Source: Cristatella mucedo (Eukaryota; Bryozoa; Phylactolaemata; Cristatellidae). Taken from it: DNA of 64,000 bases. Below the pieces are notes generated by a model. The model ran no database searches. It was not told the origin of the DNA and saw only the letters and a list, made by a program, of their open reading frames with translations. Made by a program: the position numbers and the translations under genes. Positions 1 through 11,239 of this stretch are shown piece after piece. The stretch covers positions 621,001 to 685,000 of the forward strand of contig WPIO01000060.1 in NCBI GenBank assembly GCA_009760855.2, written 5' to 3'. Every line of letters starts with the position of its first letter. The stretch's first letter is position 1.

Positions 1-370
1 GTTATACATCACCTCGAAGCATACCTGCTGAGTTTGAAGTTTCAATACAAGAGTTCAGCTAGTCTGCCACAACTTGGTCTAGTGTCTTTGAATGGAACGG
101 TAGAAGGGAGACTGGGCAAAAGCTGCTCAAGTTCACTTGGTTTAGTGCCGCTTTCTAACGGCCTGACTACAGCATCCTTCAATGGTGCAAGGATCATGTC
201 CTGAGGCTAAGGGCATATTTAGGGCAGGGAGTCAGTCCTGCGAGGTTGCTACTGAGGGACAGTGGTCAGACAGAAGAGATGGTGCTACCTTAGGGATGCA
301 TTCTCCGATCTCGTCTATCTTGCTGATTGCAGGATGCTTGAGCAGCCATCAGCTAGATTACCGCAAGCTA
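1..370 (-). mobile_element. Decayed LINE reverse-transcriptase fragment
   Basis: The segment aligns by eye with 25765-26165 over most of its length, with shared blocks near 'gtgtctttga', 'gctgggcaaa' and 'cctgaggctaagg'. The better copy encodes a recognisable reverse-transcriptase motif. Here the frame is broken. It is intronic relative to the plexin, or lies 3' of exon 12. Confidence 0.45.
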
Positions 371-1059
371 GTGCCACTAGGTAAGGAGCTAACCCGGGAG
401 CTGTGAAGAAGTGGTTGACAAGAAGCGTCAGCATTTTTGTATTGTACACCTTAAGATCTACAATATATGTATATAGGCTAGACTTGGTCTTCACTAGGAT
501 CGATTAGTGTTATCTACAGTCTAGTCCTTGCATGCCAGTCGATCGACAGTCAGCCGTGATCTTTCGCGTGCTTTCTCAAGCTTGCACTGAGTAGATCTAG
601 CTAGTTTAACGTCTTCGGTAAACTATAGGTCGTCTGGGCGAGGGCACACATTTCGCTTAGCCAGAGGTGCCAACATTGTCGAACATGCCGGCTAGAGTCG
701 TGCTGCAGCATCCGACCAATGAAGACAGGTCGGAAGGGGGATTGAGCAGCAGAGGCGACGAGGACTGAACCTGGACCGAACAGCATCGATGTCAAGGGTA
801 TTAAGGTTTCACAGATGATTTTGGATATTATTTTCCTTTACAGAAAATGTAAAGCGCGTAGAAAGAGATCGAGTTCTCTGAGCGTGCTATAACGAATGCT
901 ATTATTCTTACATTAGTATTAGGGGGTTTTGTTGCAAATTGAGCGAGAATTCCAAAGACAAGCGTTAACATGATGGGCCACCGGGATTACAGCAGGCCTG
1001 ATGACCGCGAAGTTAGAGTGGTTCACAGCAGCCCTTGAGGAAGATGAGGGTTCAAAGGC
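371..1059. other. Plexin intron or downstream sequence, no further exon seen
   Basis: Three minus-strand frames were read for a continuation of the IPT domain and none was convincing. A degraded LINE-A/SINE-C type tail lies at about 848-910 on the plus strand, with the motif GTAAAGCGCGTAGAAAGAGA and an ATT-rich end. Confidence 0.5.
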
Positions 1060-1108
1060 TCAAGGGAACAACGGGCCACAATCTAGTGCTGGCTGCAGCT
1101 CTGTGTAC

Positions 1109-1281
1109 CGTCGGCTGGACTGGTAGTCCTTGATGGCGCACTTTACTTCTCGGGCAGGTCCAGACGTGGCATTGCTCACAATCGTTATGTGCTCTCCAAG
1201 GTCGCTGGTGTTGAAGCCAAGGTTGTGGCCAGTCACTGTGATCAACGTGCCACCTTCGGTGGGTCCAAACTTCGGGGAGAA
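1109..1281 (-). CDS. Plexin exon 12: start of the third IPT domain
   Basis: Codons 902-958 plus two bases. The acceptor is TCGTGTTCAG after a long T-rich tract. The peptide FSPKFGPTEGGTLITVTG then HNLGFNTSDLGEHITI has the signature IPT opening (P..GP..GGT..T..G.NLG). It continues to VKCAIKDYQSSRR and is assigned a GTACAC donor in phase 2. Beyond that the frame reaches a stop at about 1060 with no IPT-like sequence, which supports an exon end here. No following exon is recognised in 1-1108. Confidence 0.87.
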
Positions 1282-1388
1282 CTGAACACGAGGCCAAATC
1301 CAACACACGGGTAAAAAAAAAGATACAGCTTGAGGCAACGCCGAGACAGGCGCGTCTGCGGCCAGCTGACAGCCTGCGAGCGACCTAC

Positions 1389-1570
1389 ATCGGTGATCGT
1401 CGGATTGCGACATATGGATGGCCTCTCAAGGAAGTTGCCAGAGCACTGAGACCGGCCGTTACACTGGCCAGAGTCACCACTGGATTCGCACCATCCACAA
1501 TCGTACACTTGGTCAAGCATTAGGCACTCTCCACAAAAGTTGGCACGATCGCTGCATCGATAAACTGTCA
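1389..1570 (-). CDS. Plexin exon 11: PSI3
   Basis: Two bases completing Val841 plus codons 842-901. The acceptor is TTTGGCATTGCAG. The peptide VYRCSDRANFCGECLMLD then YDCGWC, QCNGRSQC and SICRNPTITD contains all eight PSI cysteines (846, 853, 856, 865, 868, 877, 883, 894). It matches 'LYKCPALRESCGLCL...FECGWC' of plexin PSI3. The donor is GTAGGT (phase 0). Confidence 0.93.
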
Positions 1571-2142
1571 CTGCAATGCCAAAGCACTCAGGACTAGATG
1601 GGTTAAAAGAGTGACTAAGCTATTCAGTATAAAAAAATAGTTGCAATTACGACAAAGACGACGATGTATCTTTTGTCAGAGCACACACTATCATACGTGG
1701 AAGCAGGTGCCCGAACCCTGCCGAGGTGGTGCCAGAATCCCGCCGAAGCTCTGGCAGCATATTGCCAAGGGTTGGTTTGAACTGGCAGGCAAGCATGCAA
1801 CCTTTCCCGCACGAAACCTGGTTGCTCACCGCTCTACTACACAACAAACTAGGCAGCCATCTCAAATCGAAAGGCACACAACTAGGCAAAGAATTATATT
1901 GCTAGCACACCGCAGGCTCTCACGGGCTACCCTAAAAGCAAGAGACAGTGAGCCCAGCAACAACTAAGCAAGTAGCCAGCTGTAGAAAAACACAAGAAAG
2001 CTCAGCACGAACCAATCACAATCACGTCCAACGAGGGAGGTAAGAGGCGAAGGCAATTTGAAATCAGCGCTTTTTTTGCGACAGACGCGGGGAGGGGACG
2101 ATGCACGGGGGTCAAGCGACGCTCGATCATCCGGCAGCTTAC

Positions 2143-2389
2143 CGGTTATGTCCTGCTCGCTGTCCAGGTACTTCGCCGGCGGCTCGGTCGGATCTTCGTC
2201 GCTGGCCCAGCGGCCCCAGCTCATCCTGAGCCGCAGCTCCCGAGGAGCAGGCAGACCTTGCAGAGTGCACGCGAGCTCACCCTTGTCGCTGTGGCCGGCC
2301 GAGGCACTGTAGGTAGCAGGAACTTTGATGCTGCTCACGCCGAAGCCACCCGAATCGACGAAGACACACTCAAAGGTATTCTGGAATGC
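2143..2389 (-). CDS. Plexin exon 10: IPT region 2
   Basis: Codons 759-840 plus one base. The acceptor is GTTGCTCCGCAG. The peptide opens AFQNTFECVFVDSGG, continues through ELACTLQGLPAPRELRLRMS and ends YLDSEQDI. It matches the plexin pattern 'YECLFHIPG... ...LQC... VNLSVVWNG' that leads to PSI3. The donor is ACCG/GTAAGC (phase 1). Confidence 0.87.
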
Positions 2390-2721
2390 CTGCGGAGCAA
2401 CACATTGAAAAGCGGTCATCACAAGGCAGGCGTAAATCTGCACCGTCGGCACTTCAATTCCCGGTGCATTAGTGCTGCAGCAAGGGAAAATACCAACCAC
2501 CCGGGTAAAGCCACACTCTAGGGGGAGGGTTGTAGCACTGTCTGGTCTACTGGTACTGGGCATTGGGCTTAGTACCGATCGGCACGGCCATAATTGAAGA
2601 GAACAGACCTGCTTTAACGACACACGGTGGGCTTCGGCTGGTTACATGACTCCACACATGGGTATACAGGCACGAGCGAGGATCAACCGCTCTGAAAGTG
2701 ATGAGAGCATTGTCGGTATCG

Positions 2722-2877
2722 CCGAGCTGGTTTGGCCCAGCGGTTAAGGTGCTCGCTCCGACCAAGGTCTGACTGAGGTCGTGGGCTCGAGCCCGGAGGC
2801 ATATGTGAAGCGCCTGAATAGAGATTAAGTTCTCTTGGGACGCTATATAAATGAATTATATTTTCATTATATTATTG
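2722..2877 (+). mobile_element. SINE-C copy (tRNA-derived)
   Basis: A tRNA-like head with an A-box-like stretch (GGCCCAGCGGTTAAGGTGCT) and a B-box-like palindrome (GTGGGCTCGAGCCC) is followed by GAAGCGCCTGAATAGAGATT and an ATT-rich end. This tail resembles the LINE-A 3' end. It lies in plexin intron 9, antisense to the gene. Confidence 0.85.
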
Positions 2878-3719
2878 TCCATGCGGCCAGACCACATGTC
2901 TCCCTATCCGCCTGTTGTCCTAATCAGGCTCCAAAACTCTGCACAGCCTCAGGTGAGCTACAACCGACTATTAACTTCAATATCGACACACGGCTAATGC
3001 CTCCACTCAAACTATGATTAGCGTTTCGGAGTAAGATCTTAAGCAGGTTTACGCAAGTGATTGTTTCCAGAAACAGCTCCAGGTCTCGTATTTTGACACT
3101 CTACATTAATGTCTAGACAGCTCTACATTAGACATCTAAGAGTCACTGGTTTGCAGAAGTCTTGTCACGGGTGGCTTGTGGCCGAACCAGTGTGGCCTGT
3201 ACTCCTGGGGCTCTAAAGGCCATCTGGTACAGCCGATCCTGTTTGGCCAACAACATACTGGCTGCTGCATTTGGCCACTCACGAAGCTGCCTAGACGGCA
3301 GCTGCACACGCCCCTGTCTCCTAGGGAAGGAATGATTGGCCGGAGTAAGTCGATTAGCCATTCTGACCCTAGGAGGACACAAGCCATTCCTTCGCTAGGA
3401 GGAAGCAGCTCAGTGGCCAGAGCTCACGAAACATTGACAATAAGGCTGTTTCAAGGACACTTCCTGGTCGAGCCAACAGCAGCCCCTCTGCCGGGCGGTA
3501 TGACAGCGGAGGCTGCCCCACCAAAGCATCGATGCTGCTAACGAAGCTGGCGTTGCCGTTAGATCGTGCATTTCTGAGCAGCACAATTGTTAATCAAATA
3601 TATCTCCCATGTAGCAACAACCACAATTACAAGAGGAACAGCCTATTCTATCGACTCAGAAGGCACTTAGAGGGCCACTATTTTTCGGAGCATTTACGTA
3701 ATAATAAGAGCAACCCTAA

Positions 3720-4640
3720 TTATAATAATAATAGCAATAAAATAATGATGGGCCTTTGTATAACAACCTCAGAGAACTATGTCTTCTTCTAAGGGCTTAA
3801 TAAAATGCAAAGGAAGCATGCCAATATGGTTAGCGTTAATACGCACAGCATCAGCACGCGAAAGCAGACAAATGTCAGTTCACACGGACGCAGCGAATGC
3901 TGAGAGAAAAGGTGTTTTTAGCTTCTTTTTGAATGTCGCCTAGTTACGAGCTGTCCAGACGTCAGTCGGGAGTGAGTTCCAGCCATTAGGAGCACAACAA
4001 TTAACGGCATCATCTCCTAAGGATTTGAGGTTGGCTTGAGGCACAGCTAAACGAACTGAGTTTGTCAGAAAAGTGGGTGGTACGATGACTAGCCTGGTAG
4101 CGAAATAGTTGATAGGTAGGCTGGAGCCCGAGAATGGACGGACCTAAAAGTGAGTGACTGGACCCTGAAGTCGATGCGTTCCTTGACAACGAGCTAGTGC
4201 AGGTCGGTAGAGAGAAGTAGAGTAATGTGGTGGGCTCACGACAGACGATCCTATTGGCATAGTTTTGAACCAACTGCCACTGCCTTATTGTACAGATAGG
4301 ACGACCTACAAGTAGTGAGTAACAAAAGTCAATACCTTACATAGATCCACTTGGATATGATGCCACAGTCTAGGCAGGCCCGAATATTGTAATGTTACAC
4401 AACTTAAAGTTGGCCGATTTGATTGTGGAGCTGACAGGGTCGTCTGGGAAAGGTCAATTTGGAATAGGACATGCAGATTTGAGTGCAGATGCTACAGGAG
4501 ATATACCAGCCGAGCCGTTTTGAGAGGTAATGTTTTCCTATTTCTGAGTAAAATTAAGTCTGCCCACAACTACTTCGTTGGATTTATCGTTATCGCTATT
4601 CAATTTGAGAAAGTTTACTGCGATCCAGGTACGAATATAT
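3720..4640 (-). mobile_element. LINE-A 3' fragment (CR1/L2-like)
   Basis: The minus strand carries diverged pieces of the RT C-terminal region (for example RIVCREPTT and QASHRTTHFS), followed by the LINE-A 3' UTR and a (TTA)-type end near 3720. There are several frame breaks. It lies in plexin intron 9. Confidence 0.7.
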
Positions 4641-4769
4641 TATTCAAGAATAATCATAAGAATCTAATTGATCGTTTATACAGCACTCTGAGAATTAAAT
4701 CTCTATCTAGGTGCTTTTCAACTTGTGCAAGAAGATCAATAACCATGGCCTAGTTGCCTCCTCATCGTC

Positions 4770-4918
4770 TTACCCTAGGAGGTAAGGCACTGCTCTTCAC
4801 GACCCGGGTCATGGGTTCGAGTCCTCTACTGCCCACTGAAGGCAGTGGTGAGAGCCATTAAGGCTCTTCTGCAGCTAGACAAATGAGGCTGTTAAATCAG
4901 CTAATATTTTTCTTAAGG
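4770..4918 (+). mobile_element. SINE-D copy, diverged
   Basis: It has an A-box-like TAGGAGGTAAGGCACTGCTC, a B-box-like GGGTTCGAGTCC, and the SINE-D tail (AAGGCTCTTCT, then GAGGCTGTTAAATCAGCTAA with a T-rich end). It is in plexin intron 9, about 260 bp from exon 9. Confidence 0.8.
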
Positions 4919-5175
4919 CGCAGGTGGTGCAAGAGCACGCAAGAGAAGTGAGAGGGTCGGGTAGGGAGGCCGGTTCATTGCAGACAAAACCCTAGGGAAA
5001 AGCGCTTGAAGCGTACTTCCAAAAAAGAGGTGGCAATTATGGGAGGTAGCAAATGTCTGTGGTGGCATCTGTGCGGGAATCCTTGGCACCCAGTTCACTG
5101 CCATGGGCGGCAATGCGAGGAGAAACGCCACAACGTACACGGGCCACAAACGCATACAAAATCAACCACCAGCAC

Positions 5176-5289
5176 CTGCTTCGCCAGGAGTTCCACAGTG
5201 AATGTAGCTGTAGAGCCAACGTGGGCAAACAGCCCTCGACTGTCGCTCGACTGCAAGGCGATCCGGGGGCATTGCTTTTCAACACCTGC
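5176..5289 (-). CDS. Plexin exon 9: end of PSI2 and start of IPT region 2
   Basis: Codons 721-758, phase 0 at both ends. The acceptor is CTTTGTCTACAG. The peptide begins AGVEKQCPRIAL, then GLFAHVGSTATFTVELLAKQ, matching the plexin stretch 'EDCPQI...VPVGVVKPITLAARNL': the last PSI2 cysteine (727) followed by the first IPT strands. The donor CAG/GTGCTG is weak. A second in-frame donor TTT/GTATGC 18 bases later would add six residues. The shorter form fits the spacing of related plexins better. This is the least certain exon boundary. Confidence 0.78.
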
Positions 5290-6413
5290 CTGTAGACAAA
5301 GAATAGCCGAGATCGATGACAGCACACGGCCACACGGGTTCGCATGATCGTGCCTAAGGATTAAAATCAAAGCAAGGCAAATATTTCCGGCATCAACAAC
5401 CATGCAGTGGTCTCGTGGCTACGACAAGCTACAGCAATTTGCTGATCGCAAACACTATACTTACCTGGACTTACAATCGTATTTTACCAATTACCAACAA
5501 GAGCTCTTTCAAGTCGGGCATTATATGCATGTGCAACAACAAACACTCGAAACGTTGGCCAAATGTCACCTCACTAGAACAATGGCTGGTACTGAACTGC
5601 TTCTAGCTGCTATGCTACAGCAGCCAGGTTAGCAGGCTCCTAGGCTATCATCATTTGCAACCGGATATGTCGCAACCTATGGCTTAGATATTTTTTTACT
5701 ATGAGCTGGTATGGTATGGTGGTCTCAAGTGAAGATACGTCAGCTTTATTTGCTGCCGTTGTACGTGGACAGACGTGGCACTCTCGCGCTGAGGACTAAA
5801 CAGCCGGAAAGCACTCTCGCTGATTTCCGAATGCAGTGCGACTGCCGACGGACTGAATGACAGACAAAATAATTGCCTCGAGCGATAATGATTCTGCAAC
5901 CTCTGTCCAGTGCCCTAACCGACTGAGTCATTCAGATTACTCTCGCCATGGCGATCAACATACTGCTATAAGGCGAGGCTTTACAATGCCACTTGAGTGC
6001 CAAGTCCCCGTATACTGAGTATGAACGAATGTGCAGGTTTATAATCGGGAACTTTGACGCCCAGTCACCACGCCTGTTTCAGTCGTAGAAGTGGCAAAGA
6101 GAGTCGTACCTGCTGCTGCACGATTTACTAACGGGCCAGCCGCAAAGATCTGCCTGCAGCTATTTTCCACAAGCAGTCGCTTTATGCACCGACGACTCAG
6201 CAATATTCGGGAATGGGCCCTAACGATTGCCGTCACTCTCTGCTGCCGTCAGCAAACCTGCGTGCGTTCGCACGGCTTCTGCAACTCGGTGAAAGTGCTG
6301 GGGGTGAGGCGCTAGTCACACCAGTAATTGAAACATGCGTCTGCAAGGTCTAACACCTGCCACGTGCTCTGCACTGGTTGTAGAGACTTCAGTTCCGGAG
6401 CCTCTACGCAGTG

Positions 6414-7085
6414 TTAATGTAATGTAATGTATCTCCGTCTGTAACTCCACAAAGTCATAAAGACTATCTGAGTGTTATGCAGGAGAGTTTTGTATAGCTC
6501 ACTCACAGCCTAAGCGGCTTTCGGTACGCATTCGGCACCTAACAGACTTCGTCTCACGCAACAAAGAGAAAGTGGGAAGCATATCAGAGTCAGGAGAGCA
6601 GTTGAGGTAGAGAGTAGCATAGAAGTAGCTGCTCAGGACCGCTGAAAAGGATGTGCCATAGTCGGCAGTAGGAAAGTAGTTGTCGTTGCGCAAGAATTGT
6701 GGAAGCGAGTTCTACAGTCTAGGACCTGCAGAGCTAAAGCTTCTGTCGCCAACTGTCTTTAAGCGGAGGAATGGGACAGCTAATTTATTGTCCACACAGG
6801 ACCTGAGGGCACGGACAGGCTGAAACTGGTGCAGCAGTTCAGCTAGGTACGAAGGAGCCAAGCAGTGGCGGGCCTTGTGGGTCAGCGTAAGAACGTTTAT
6901 CTCGTTTAGTAGGCCAGTACTTGCAGAGTTCCACACTGGCCTGTGAGGGTGGTCTCTTGCTGTTACCGACGGCACTTCTAGCATATTGTGCCATAGGAGT
7001 GAGTAATTGTGGGGCAGCAATACATCCAAACACATCTGAAGCACTCAGAAGCTGTAGCGGCATTTGAAAAGCCGAGCTAGTTTCT
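6414..7085 (-). mobile_element. LINE-B 3' fragment (CR1/L2-like)
   Basis: The minus strand reads KARHCLAPSYLAELLHQF, QPVRALRSCVDNKLAVPF and RLKTVGDRSFSSAGPRLWN, the post-RT C-terminal region of a CR1/L2-like LINE. A 3' UTR follows, ending at 6414-6430 in TGTAA repeats (as read on plus). It is 5'-truncated and frameshifted, in plexin intron 8. Confidence 0.85.
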
Positions 7086-7144
7086 CGACTTTCACCTCAC
7101 AGAAAATTCAGAAAACATAGCCACACTCAACTGCTTTTCACTTT

Positions 7145-7375
7145 AATAATAATAATAATGCACTTGATAAAGCGCCCTCAGAGAACTCAATCTCTTTCTA
7201 GGCGCTTTACATTTGCTGCAAAGGATTATGCAATTGAATAGTGAGTAATATCATGCTTGATAAACAACACGAATAACATGGTTAGGGGTGACATGCACAG
7301 GGTCAGCATGCAAATGTGGTTAGTGGCAGCATGCACAGTGTCAGCACGTGTAAGCACACGAAGGATGAATCACGG
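7145..7375 (-). mobile_element. LINE-A 3' UTR fragment
   Basis: It begins with an AAT repeat, then the conserved tail GCGCCCTCAGAGAACTCAAT and the LINE-A UTR words CATGCTTGATAAACAACA and TGACATGCACAGGGTCAGCA. It ends before coding sequence, so this is a short 5'-truncated copy in plexin intron 8. Confidence 0.85.
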
Positions 7376-7529
7376 AGACTTTGAGACGATGATGCATCAC
7401 TGCAACAAATCTTCTGCATGGCTGCGGTCGCAATCTACGCATCTCCACCGGCCGTAGCGTTCCCATTTAATCAACAAGCCAATTGTCGCCCGTCGTATTT
7501 TGGCCCCTTCTCCCAAGCCGTTTCTATCG

Positions 7530-7800
7530 GTCGTCCACTCGGTCTGCCTTTCTCTCTCACTGTCTCTCACGCCATCCGTCGCTGTCTTGCTGACCAGTTC
7601 GCTCTCTCCCCCACCACTTCTATTCTCACCCTTTGCTCACTCTTTGCTCCTTTTCCTCCTCTCTGTCCCTCTCTGTACCTCTCTGTCTGCCTCTCTCTCC
7701 TCTCTCTCTCTCTCTCCCTTGCTTAATAGTTCTCTCTCTCTCTCTCCCATCTACTCTGGCCTGTCTCTATTACCCGCTCGATTTCTCTTCTCTCGGCCCT
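7530..7800 (+). repeat. TC-rich low-complexity stretch
   Basis: Runs of CTCTCT alternate with CCTCTGTC words, densest at 7680-7750. Open frames through this stretch are Ser/Leu-rich and compositional only. Confidence 0.85.
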
Positions 7801-8244
7801 TCATCCCCCTGTTGATCTTTCGTTCACTCGTATCTGCCAGCAACAAGGCAGCCGGCCGATAGCAGTGGGCAGGGGCCCGCCTCTGCTGTGAGGTAGGGCA
7901 GCGGTGCAGACAGCACTCGCAGTGGCATACAAACCGGCTCCAGCTGATAATGAAACAACGCTTTCCACTACTCTTAACGGTTTCGATAAGTCTTGTTCCA
8001 AAAGATTTGTGTTGGCTGCTAGTACATGCTTTTATCCTTGTGCTTGATACAGAGGTATGGGAGTCATTCTAAGGGGGAAGCTTGAAATGAGTGCGACTGG
8101 TTTCCTGACGCCTGACAGGTGACCACCATTTGACAAGCCTTTGGAGAAGCATTGACACGACACTCACGTTATAGTAATTTTGCAGCATCTGAACTTAAAA
8201 CACTTTGCCCCACATATTCAATTACGCAGAGACCACTTTTAGCA

Positions 8245-8414
8245 GACCTGGCACACTAGGTGAGGCGGTTGCTTTCACGACCTCGGGACCGAGGTCGTGG
8301 GTTCGATTCATGCGGTGTGCGATCCTTTATCGCCACTGCAATCGGTGGTGATAACCGTAAAGGCTCTTCTGTCGCTATACAAAAAGAGGCTGTTTAATCA
8401 GCTAGGATTTTTTT
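8245..8414 (+). mobile_element. SINE-D copy (tRNA-derived)
   Basis: The head reads GCACACTAGGTGAGGCGGTT and the B box is GTGGGTTCGATTC. The body (GGTGATAACCGTAAAGGCTC) and tail (AGAGGCTGTTTAATCAGCTA then T-rich) are typical. It lies in plexin intron 8, about 250 bp from an inverted copy of the same family. Confidence 0.9.
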
Positions 8415-8665
8415 CTTTCCCAACTGCCAGCCCTTCTGAAGCCAATTCCAGCCGAAGACATACCCAGGCCTTTTTCACCGGGCTAACCTTCGACCATAGC
8501 TAGGTCCCTCGGATCCCCGAAAGGAATGTGTTACGCGGTTCGCTGTTAGACAGCCCCTTTCGGCATGTCCATGATTCTAGCCTACATTGTAGCACCAGTA
8601 CACAGCCCCACCTTGATTCAGCATCTCGCATAAACGTAAGTCATCATCTGACAGCTCATGATAAT

Positions 8666-8846
8666 AAACTAGCTGATTTACCCACCTCTTTTGTATAGCA
8701 ACAGAAGAGCCTTTACGGCTACCACCACCGATTGCAGTGGCAATAAAGGATCGCCCAGTGCAGGATTCGAACCCGCAACCTCGGGACCGAGGGGATCAAG
8801 GTCGTGATAAACAACCGCCTTATCTAGTGTGCCAGCACGGCTCACC
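8666..8846 (-). mobile_element. SINE-D copy (tRNA-derived)
   Basis: Reverse orientation: the tail complement AACTAGCTGATTTA comes first, then CAGAAGAGCCTTTACGGCTA, a B-box complement near GGATTCGAACCC, and the A-box end near 8840. It carries about 12 extra bases beside the B box. Confidence 0.88.
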
Positions 8847-9474
8847 AATATGTGTAACATTGCCTGGCAGCTTCCAACTTCGTCATTACACTCGCGATAC
8901 TACTCTAGAACATGTACTCTAAGCTTAGTGGCCGAAGTAAGCTGTTACGAGCCATACCACGTGTCGATTTGCAATCTGCAAATACGATTCAGGAATGCTT
9001 GCTTCCAGGTCTGGTATGGGTCATACAACTAGTTGAGCACTGCAATAGTTATGGGCTACAGACGACCAAGTTAAATGAGGAACATAGCGCATGTAATTAC
9101 AGCCAAAAACCAAAAGGCATTAGTAGATGCCACGTTGTTCATGTTCTGCCAAGGGAGCAGATTCTCTGTGTTTGCAGAAGCCCGAAGGCTGCTGCGGCGC
9201 TGAACAATATTTGTCGCGCTTAATGCTTCTGACGAAGGGCTCAGCCATCGAGGAAAGTGCAAGACTCCTTTGCCAAGGCTCTCCCTCTGCAAGGTCTGCT
9301 GGAAACGCCAAAGAACGAAGACGAAAATCCGTGACGACAGCAGAACACATAGCACCTCCCATCTCCGTTCTCGAGGCTCAGGCGTCGGGGCAGCCTCTGC
9401 CGCACGCCACCATCCGCTGCTGAAGCCCGGCTCCTGCTGCATCCGACACGAGCCCCTACTCTGCGAGCACTTAC

Positions 9475-9589
9475 CGGCGACGAGTAAATGAACTGATCTT
9501 CCAGAGCGGGCATGTCGGCGGCGTCCGAGCAAGCGCTTCCTTGCAGAAGCCACTTGCACGGGAAGGCGGAACGCGTGCAGGACAAGCAC
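9475..9589 (-). CDS. Plexin exon 8: PSI2 core, with two cysteines replaced
   Basis: One base completing Arg682 plus codons 683-720. The acceptor is TTGATTTCTTTCAG and the donor is GTAAGT, both strong. The peptide CLSCTRSAFPCKW aligns with the plexin PSI2 pattern 'CLSCVNGSFPCHWC'. In this protein, Leu696 replaces the cysteine after Trp, and Met708 stands where the seventh PSI cysteine is expected (in SDAADM). The rest of the fold signature is intact. See the finding on paired loss. Confidence 0.9.
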
Positions 9590-10088
9590 CTGAAAGAAAT
9601 CAAGCCAGGCAATTCAGAGCTGCGCACTCGGGCGAATATCGATGCATACTAGGATGCCCAGAACGACACAAAAGATAATCGGCAGATTGCACATATCCGA
9701 TTTTCAATGCCAACGCCAAGGTCACCACCAGCAGCAACTGCGGTACCGAGCTATGAGCAAAAATCCGCAGGCCCACACGGGCGCTCGCTCAGCGTGCGAT
9801 CTATGTCCCCTCTTTGCCGGACGCTCGCACGAGCGACGAAGCTCTCGACGGCAGCAGCCTCGGCGGCAGCAGCCTCGGTAAAACCCGGCAAGCAACCGAG
9901 CCCTCAAGGGGGTGGAGGGGAGCGAATTGGGCGCGTCCCAAGTTGAGGAACCGGCGCCGCTCGGTGACTGCTAGCTTTGGTACAGCCAAAACACCTCTGC
10001 CGATTCGACGGCGGCTTGTTCCAGATCCGGTTCCACCGACAGCAGGGCGCCAAGCAGGCGGTCGCGACGGCATCGAGTTCTCTCTTAC

Positions 10089-10179
10089 CGTCCATAGAAA
10101 GAGCAGTTGTAAAAAGTCAAGGCGATGCCGTCGAACGTCTGCTCGCCCACTCGTAGGCTCATCACCGTGTCGATGCTCT
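10089..10179 (-). CDS. Plexin exon 7: end of IPT region 1, first PSI2 cysteine
   Basis: Two bases completing Glu652, codons 653-681, and two bases. The acceptor CCCTTTCGATTGCAG has a good pyrimidine tract. The peptide SIDTVMSLRVGEQTFDGI then ALTFYNCSFYG matches the family pattern ending in 'FVFYNCSVH' before PSI2. The donor is CG/GTAAGA. The intron upstream is only 132 bp. Confidence 0.85.
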
Positions 10180-10311
10180 CTGCAATCGAAAGGGCAAGCT
10201 CGATCGGCCCAGCCTGCCGGGCGTGTCAGCCGCTGCCGCCCGCAAACGGCTCGGTCATCTGCTGAGGGGCGGGGCAACCGAAGGCGATTGGCTCTTTGGT
10301 ACACTGCTTAC

Positions 10312-10504
10312 CGCTTGCGCCCAGGCGGTTCCTCACTTCGGCGGCCGACGGCATGTGGCACGAGAGCACCACTGACCGACCGTCTGACCGGGGCACGCTA
10401 GGCCAACCCTCGCGCAGCACGTTACAAACGGTGTCGTTGAAGAAGCAGCAAGTCAGATCGTTTCCGGGCAGAGTCGGCACTTTGTAGAGCGCCACCGGCA
10501 CAGC
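10312..10504 (-). CDS. Plexin exon 6: IPT region 1
   Basis: Codons 588-651 plus one base. The acceptor is TATACGTAG. The peptide begins AVPVALYKVPTLPG, then NDLTCCFFND, and later LSCHMPSAAEVRNRLGAS. It corresponds to the plexin stretch where a Cys strand is followed by 'CRSPSAREV'. The donor is AGCG/GTAAGC (phase 1). An in-frame GTGAGG inside the AEV codons is a weaker alternative donor; it would remove eight residues and would not join exon 7 in frame with the acceptor chosen there. Confidence 0.87.
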
Positions 10505-10735
10505 CTACGTATAGGACATAGCATCAGACGAATGCGACATGCCGGCTGAGAAGGCAGCCTGTCCACTGTCTCCGCCCGACCAATATGATTCACCAAAGAG
10601 ACGCTGGGCACAGCAGCCGCAGGGCAACAGCGAGGACAGCGGCTGCGAAGGACAGCCGAGTTGCAGGAGCAGCACCGCTCGGCGGCGAGGTACGAGCTCG
10701 AGGCCTGGATGCATCCGGGCACGCGTGCAACTCAC

Positions 10736-10865
10736 GGCCTGCAGCGCCGTGACGGAGATCATGTTGCCGTTCACGATGCTACCGAAGCACTGAGGGCTGC
10801 TTCCCAGAGTCAACCAATGGCTCGGCCCGCGACGGCTATTTAAGCACTCACTGTATGCCGTACAC
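10736..10865 (-). CDS. Plexin exon 5: second half of PSI1 and start of IPT region 1
   Basis: One base completing Arg544 plus codons 545-587. The acceptor ACATTTCAG is followed by a peptide beginning CTAYSEC, then SHWLTL and PQCFGS, which supplies PSI cysteines 6-8 (545, 551, 570) and the conserved Trp. The exon continues with NGNMISVTALQA, the first strand of the IPT-like domain. It ends at a strong GTGAGT in phase 0. A shorter exon using a tandem AAGCAG acceptor near 10797-10802 would also keep frame but would drop the last three-cysteine part of PSI1, so the long form is preferred. Confidence 0.88.
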
Positions 10866-11239
10866 CTGAAATGTTCGACAGCAAAGGAATGGAAAAGCCG
10901 GAGCGAAGTTCGACTGTCACGTCTATAAAGCCACTATGTGGTAATGATGCCAAGGAGAAGGAGGGAATAAACCTTGACATTGAGGGAGCACACTGACGGT
11001 CACTGGCAAGCATATTTGTTTAACACAGCCACTACAAAAATGGCAACTAAACATTGACTGTAAGCATGCACAATTCTATGAAAATGGGTGGTCATCGAAT
11101 AGCCGTGATTGCCAGCACTCAACGAGAGGGGGCAGCGTGCTAAGGTGAAAAGCTCGTCAAGAGCAACTGGAAGCTGTAGAGTTATTGCCCAGTCCTCGAT
11201 GAGAATCGCTATTGGTTGTTCAGTCATGCCTATTTATAT

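Noticed and set aside
601..795. Possible plexin exon 13 on the minus strand
   Set aside because: One frame is open, but it does not resemble the next IPT strands and no good acceptor precedes it.
8245..8414. Possible tRNA gene
   Set aside because: The B box is excellent, but the head does not close into a tRNA acceptor stem and the same unit recurs about ten times with a common non-tRNA tail; it is a SINE.
10736..10796. Short form of plexin exon 5 using the AAGCAG tandem acceptor
   Set aside because: In frame, but it would remove PSI1 cysteines 6 and 7 and the conserved Trp; the upstream TTTCAG acceptor restores the full PSI signature.
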